DNA of 64,000 nt from Dehalococcoidia bacterium (GTDB lineage Bacteria > Chloroflexota > Dehalococcoidia > UBA2979). Under the pieces are notes generated by a model. The model was not told the origin of the DNA. It worked only from the letters and a program-made list of their open reading frames with translations, and made no database searches. Below, in pieces: positions 61,326 to 64,000 of this stretch; the first letter of the stretch is position 1; each line of letters starts with the position of its first letter. The stretch is taken from NCBI GenBank assembly GCA_023228825.1, contig JALOAL010000004.1, forward strand, positions 124,001-188,000, written 5' to 3'. Position numbers and translations under genes: made by a program.

Positions 61326-61484
61326 ATGATGACGGCTCCGTCTCGGCTGACGATCGACACGGGCGAGGTTCAAGATAGATTTCCGCTGGGGGGAACTGAT
61401 GCGCCTGGGCTGCCGCAGGTGATACCGAACGACACATCGTTAGTCATCCTCGACGTCGACGGTACCGTGACGATGTATAGGTAA
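61326..61484 (+). CDS. Small ORF of unknown function (52 residues)
   Basis: ATG-initiated ORF with protein-like sequence (SRLTIDTGEVQDRFPLGGTD and a C-terminal SLVILDVDGTVTMYR). No clear ribosome site, no family match. It may be a remnant or a small real gene. It converges on hsdR, whose stop is at 61519. Confidence 0.3.
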   Translation: MMTAPSRLTIDTGEVQDRFPLGGTDAPGLPQVIPNDTSLVILDVDGTVTMYR

Positions 61485-61518
61485 GCGGAATCGCGCGGCT
61501 CTCTGAGATGACGGTGGT

Positions 61519-64000
61519 TCACTGGTCCCGCTCGCGACGATCGTCCGAGGCCGCACCCTCATCCCGCACGCGGTCAAAGATCTCCCGCGCCAGCACAGGG
61601 AACGCGGCGTCCTGGAAGTCGCGGTCGCCGATGTAGCGCGTCACGATGCCGTCGTTCTCCGTCATGCGGTCGAGCATCATCGTTTCGATGAGGGCGCGGA
61701 TGCCGAGGGCGAAGCGGTCGTAGGTGTTGGCTTTGCCGGTACGCTGGACGCGTTCGTCGCGGATGGCGCGTTCCTTCACCTGCTCGAAGAACAACCGGTC
61801 CTCCTCGGTGAAGTGGGTGCCGAAGCGATCATTAAGGATCTCGATGATCTCGGAGAGGGGGGCGCGCTCCTCCTCCACGCGGCCGGTGCCGAGTTCGCCC
61901 GGACTTGTGACGTACTCCACGGGGCCCTCGGAGACCTGAATGGGACCCGTTTGGATCCGTTCGAGGCGGTAGTACTCCAGGTCGACGCCGTCGCCGAGGT
62001 GGATGGCATTGTCCTCGCGGTCGGGTTGGATGGAGGGGAGCAGGAGGCGGCCGAAGGAGTAGAGGCGCTCCAGGTCGTGGTCGCCGTAGGGGATGATCTG
62101 GCTGAGGAAGGCGTACATCTTCACGAACGCGGAGAGGCGGTCGCGGAAGGCTTCCTGCTGGTCCGGCTCGAGCGGCTTGAAGCGGTCGCGTGCGGGCTGG
62201 AGGTGGCGCGCGAGGCGAGGGTGATCGCTGGCGCGCTGCTTCTCGGGTGCGACATAGAACACCTTCGCGAAGGCTTCCACCTCGCTCCAGTGGTAGACCT
62301 GCATCTGGTCCAGTTCGTGCTTGAGGGCTTCCAGGCGTGACGGATCGCTCTGCTCTAGCAACTCGGTCTTGTCGTAGTAGGGCTTGAACGCGCGGTGGAT
62401 GTTCTCGGCGTCGTTGACGAAGTCGAGGACGAACGGGGCGTCCTTGCCAGGGGCGGTGCGGTTGAGGCGCGAGAGCGTCTGCACGGCCTGGACGCCGTCC
62501 AGGCGCTTGTCCACGTACATCGTGTGCAGCAGCGGCTGGTCGAAGCCGGTCTGGTACTTATTCGCGACGATGAGCACCTGGTAGTCGGGCGAGTCGAAGC
62601 GCGAGGGCAGGGCGGCCTCGCTGATCGGCTTGCCGGTGATGCAGTCCGTGTTCATCCCAGGCTCAGTGAACTCCTCGGCCGTGTCGGGGTCGCGGACGGT
62701 GCCGCTGAAGGCGACCAGCGCACGGATGTCGGTGATCCCGTTCGCTTCGAGGTATGCGTCGAACGCCTGCTTATAGCGCACGGCGTGGAGCCGCGAGGCG
62801 CACACGACCATCGCCTTGGCCTTGCGGCCCATGCGGTGCTGCACGTTGTTCCGGAAGTGCTCCAGGATGACCTCGGTCTTCTGGTCGATGTTGACCGGGT
62901 GGAGGCTCATGAACTTCGAGAGGGCGGTCGCGGTGCGGCGCTTGGGGAAGTTCGGGTCCTCCTCGGCCATCTTCACCAGCCGGAAGAACGTCTTGTAGGT
63001 GGTGTAGTTCTGCAGCACATCGAGGATGAACCCCTCCTCGATTGCCTGGCGCATGCTGTAGACGTGGAAAGCCTCGTCCTTGCCGCTCGGGCCCTTCCGC
63101 CCGAAGAGTTCGAGCGTCTTGCCTTTCGGGGTCGCGGTGAAGGCGAAGAACGACAGGTTGCTCTGGCGCCCGCGCGACTCGAGGACGGCGTTCAGCCCGT
63201 CCTCCCAGTCCGCCGGCTGCTCCTCGCTACCGCTCGCTTCCTCGTCGCGGTCGGGCGAGCCGAGGATCGCCTTCATCTCGCGGGCGGTCTCGCCGGTCTG
63301 GCTGGAGTGCGCCTCGTCCACGATCACGGCGTAGGTGCGGTCCGCGATCGCCTCGCGCCACTCCGCCTGCTTCGCGAGATCGTCTGCCGAGGGGTTCTCC
63401 AGGTCTTCGGTACCGGCGGCGCGGAGCAGGCCCTTGAGGACGAACGGGAACTTCTGGAGCGTGGTGATCACGATCTTGGTGCCGTCGATGAGCGCCTCGG
63501 CGAGTTGCTTCGAGTCCTGGTCGATCGCCTTCACGACGCCCTGGGCGTGCTCGATCTGGTAGATGGCGTCCTGCAACTGCTGATCCAGCACGCGGCGGTC
63601 GGTGATGACCACCACGCAGTCGAAGACCTTGCCGTCCTCCGCGGTGTGGAGGCTGGCGAGGCGGTGCGAGAGCCAGGAGATGCTGTTGGTCTTGCCGCTC
63701 CCCGCGGAGTGCTGCACCAGGTAGTTGCGCCCCGACCCTTCGAGGCGTGCCGTCTCCACGATGCGGTGGACGGAGTCGAGTTGGTGGTAGCGAGGGAAGA
63801 TGACGGCTTCCTTCTTGTCCGTCCGGGAGGTGCCGTCCGGCAGGTTGACCTTCTTCTCCGTGCGCTCCACGAAGACGTAGTGGCCCAGGATGTCCAGGAA
63901 GCGCTCGCGCTCCAGCACCTCCTGCCAGAAGTAGCCGGTGCGGTAGCCCGAGGGGTGCGAGGGGTTGCCGGCGCCACACTGCACCTCGCCGGGGTGGCTG
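61519..64000 (-). CDS. hsdR: Type I restriction endonuclease subunit R (HsdR), N-terminus outside window
   Basis: More than 820 C-terminal residues are here; the frame stays open to the right edge. Motor motifs: HSAGSGKTNSISWLSHRLA (Walker A), VVVITDRRVLDQQLQDAI, VIVDEAHSSQTGE (DEAH), FFAFTATPKGKTLELFG, VANKYQTGFDQPLLHTMYVD and VQTLSRLNRT (motifs IV-VI). This is the ATP-dependent DNA translocase of a type I restriction-modification complex. The nuclease domain and hsdS/hsdM genes would lie to the right. GC-rich like the bulk genome, unlike the cas genes beside it. Confidence 0.95.
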   Translation of the reverse strand, partial: SHPGEVQCGAGNPSHPSGYRTGYFWQEVLERERFLDILGHYVFVERTEKKVNLPDGTSRTDKKEAVIFPRYHQLDSVHRIVETARLEGSGRNYLVQHSAGSGKTNSISWLSHRLASLHTAEDGKVFDCVVVITDRRVLDQQLQDAIYQIEHAQGVVKAIDQDSKQLAEALIDGTKIVITTLQKFPFVLKGLLRAAGTEDLENPSADDLAKQAEWREAIADRTYAVIVDEAHSSQTGETAREMKAILGSPDRDEEASGSEEQPADWEDGLNAVLESRGRQSNLSFFAFTATPKGKTLELFGRKGPSGKDEAFHVYSMRQAIEEGFILDVLQNYTTYKTFFRLVKMAEEDPNFPKRRTATALSKFMSLHPVNIDQKTEVILEHFRNNVQHRMGRKAKAMVVCASRLHAVRYKQAFDAYLEANGITDIRALVAFSGTVRDPDTAEEFTEPGMNTDCITGKPISEAALPSRFDSPDYQVLIVANKYQTGFDQPLLHTMYVDKRLDGVQAVQTLSRLNRTAPGKDAPFVLDFVNDAENIHRAFKPYYDKTELLEQSDPSRLEALKHELDQMQVYHWSEVEAFAKVFYVAPEKQRASDHPRLARHLQPARDRFKPLEPDQQEAFRDRLSAFVKMYAFLSQIIPYGDHDLERLYSFGRLLLPSIQPDREDNAIHLGDGVDLEYYRLERIQTGPIQVSEGPVEYVTSPGELGTGRVEEERAPLSEIIEILNDRFGTHFTEEDRLFFEQVKERAIRDERVQRTGKANTYDRFALGIRALIETMMLDRMTENDGIVTRYIGDRDFQDAAFPVLAREIFDRVRDEGAASDDRRERDQ

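Noticed and set aside
60641..61378. 245-residue plus-strand ORF as an intact gene
   Set aside because: It only matches Fic family sequence in parts of this frame; other parts lie in the other two frames, so it is a chance-open frame over a pseudogene.
60190..61518. CRISPR array next to cas5
   Set aside because: Read on both strands; no repeated unit of about 30-37 bp at regular spacing is visible here or at 53990-54548.
1..64000. tRNA, rRNA, riboswitch or replication origin
   Set aside because: No cloverleaf, conserved rRNA segment, known riboswitch core or DnaA-box cluster was recognised by eye; a covariance-model scan would be decisive.

Overview
The window is a chromosome segment of a high-GC bacterium. 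It carries many family III (CaiB/BaiF) CoA-transferases, acyl-CoA dehydrogenases, peptide-type ABC transporters with twin-arginine lipoprotein binding proteins, and frequent GTG/TTG starts behind strong AAGGAG sites. This mix suggests a Chloroflexota-like heterotroph (for example a relative of Dehalococcoidia/SAR202). That placement is inference; there is no rRNA or marker gene here to prove it. No tRNA, rRNA, riboswitch or CRISPR array was seen.

Region 1 (1-30318) is an import-and-CoA-activation region. It holds a partial enoyl-CoA hydratase, a metallophosphoesterase, a LacI regulator, two paralogous pairs of overlapping CoA-transferase genes on either side of a dppB-dppC-binding-protein operon, a second enoyl-CoA hydratase, two secreted structural-type proteins, a repeat lipoprotein, an acyl-CoA dehydrogenase, a LysR regulator between two paralogous orphan binding proteins, another LacI regulator, a second transporter (binding protein, dppB, dppC), a double-hotdog hydratase-like gene and a third overlapping CoA-transferase pair. 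No transporter ATPase for these systems is present.

Region 2 (30319-40578) is housekeeping and stress: pstS-pstC-pstA-pstB, a small Cys-rich ORF, a DUF302 protein, a LuxR-type regulator divergent from a secreted ScyD-like beta-propeller, a DUF2269-like membrane protein, a metallo-beta-lactamase-fold alkylsulfatase-like enzyme and a HAD phosphatase-like protein.

Region 3 (40684-53387) holds a third transporter with its own LacI regulator, divergent from a tightly packed catabolic operon: CoA-transferase, epimerase-like protein, nitronate monooxygenase-like protein, two small hotdog proteins, acyl-CoA dehydrogenase, CoA-transferase and TSUP permease. LacI-type operator-like sites recur in front of several of these units.

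Region 4 (53391-64000) is a defence island with a visibly different base composition. One 60-base stretch inside cas3 counted 32/60 G+C, against 41/60 for a stretch inside the neighbouring CoA-transferase. It contains a decapitated CoA-transferase gene, an IS481-type transposase remnant, a broken PIN toxin gene, a four-gene type I-C-like CRISPR effector operon (cas5-cas8c-cas7-cas3) with no cas4/cas1/cas2 and no array in the window, a broken Fic gene that has lost its catalytic loop, and the 3' part of a type I restriction hsdR gene.
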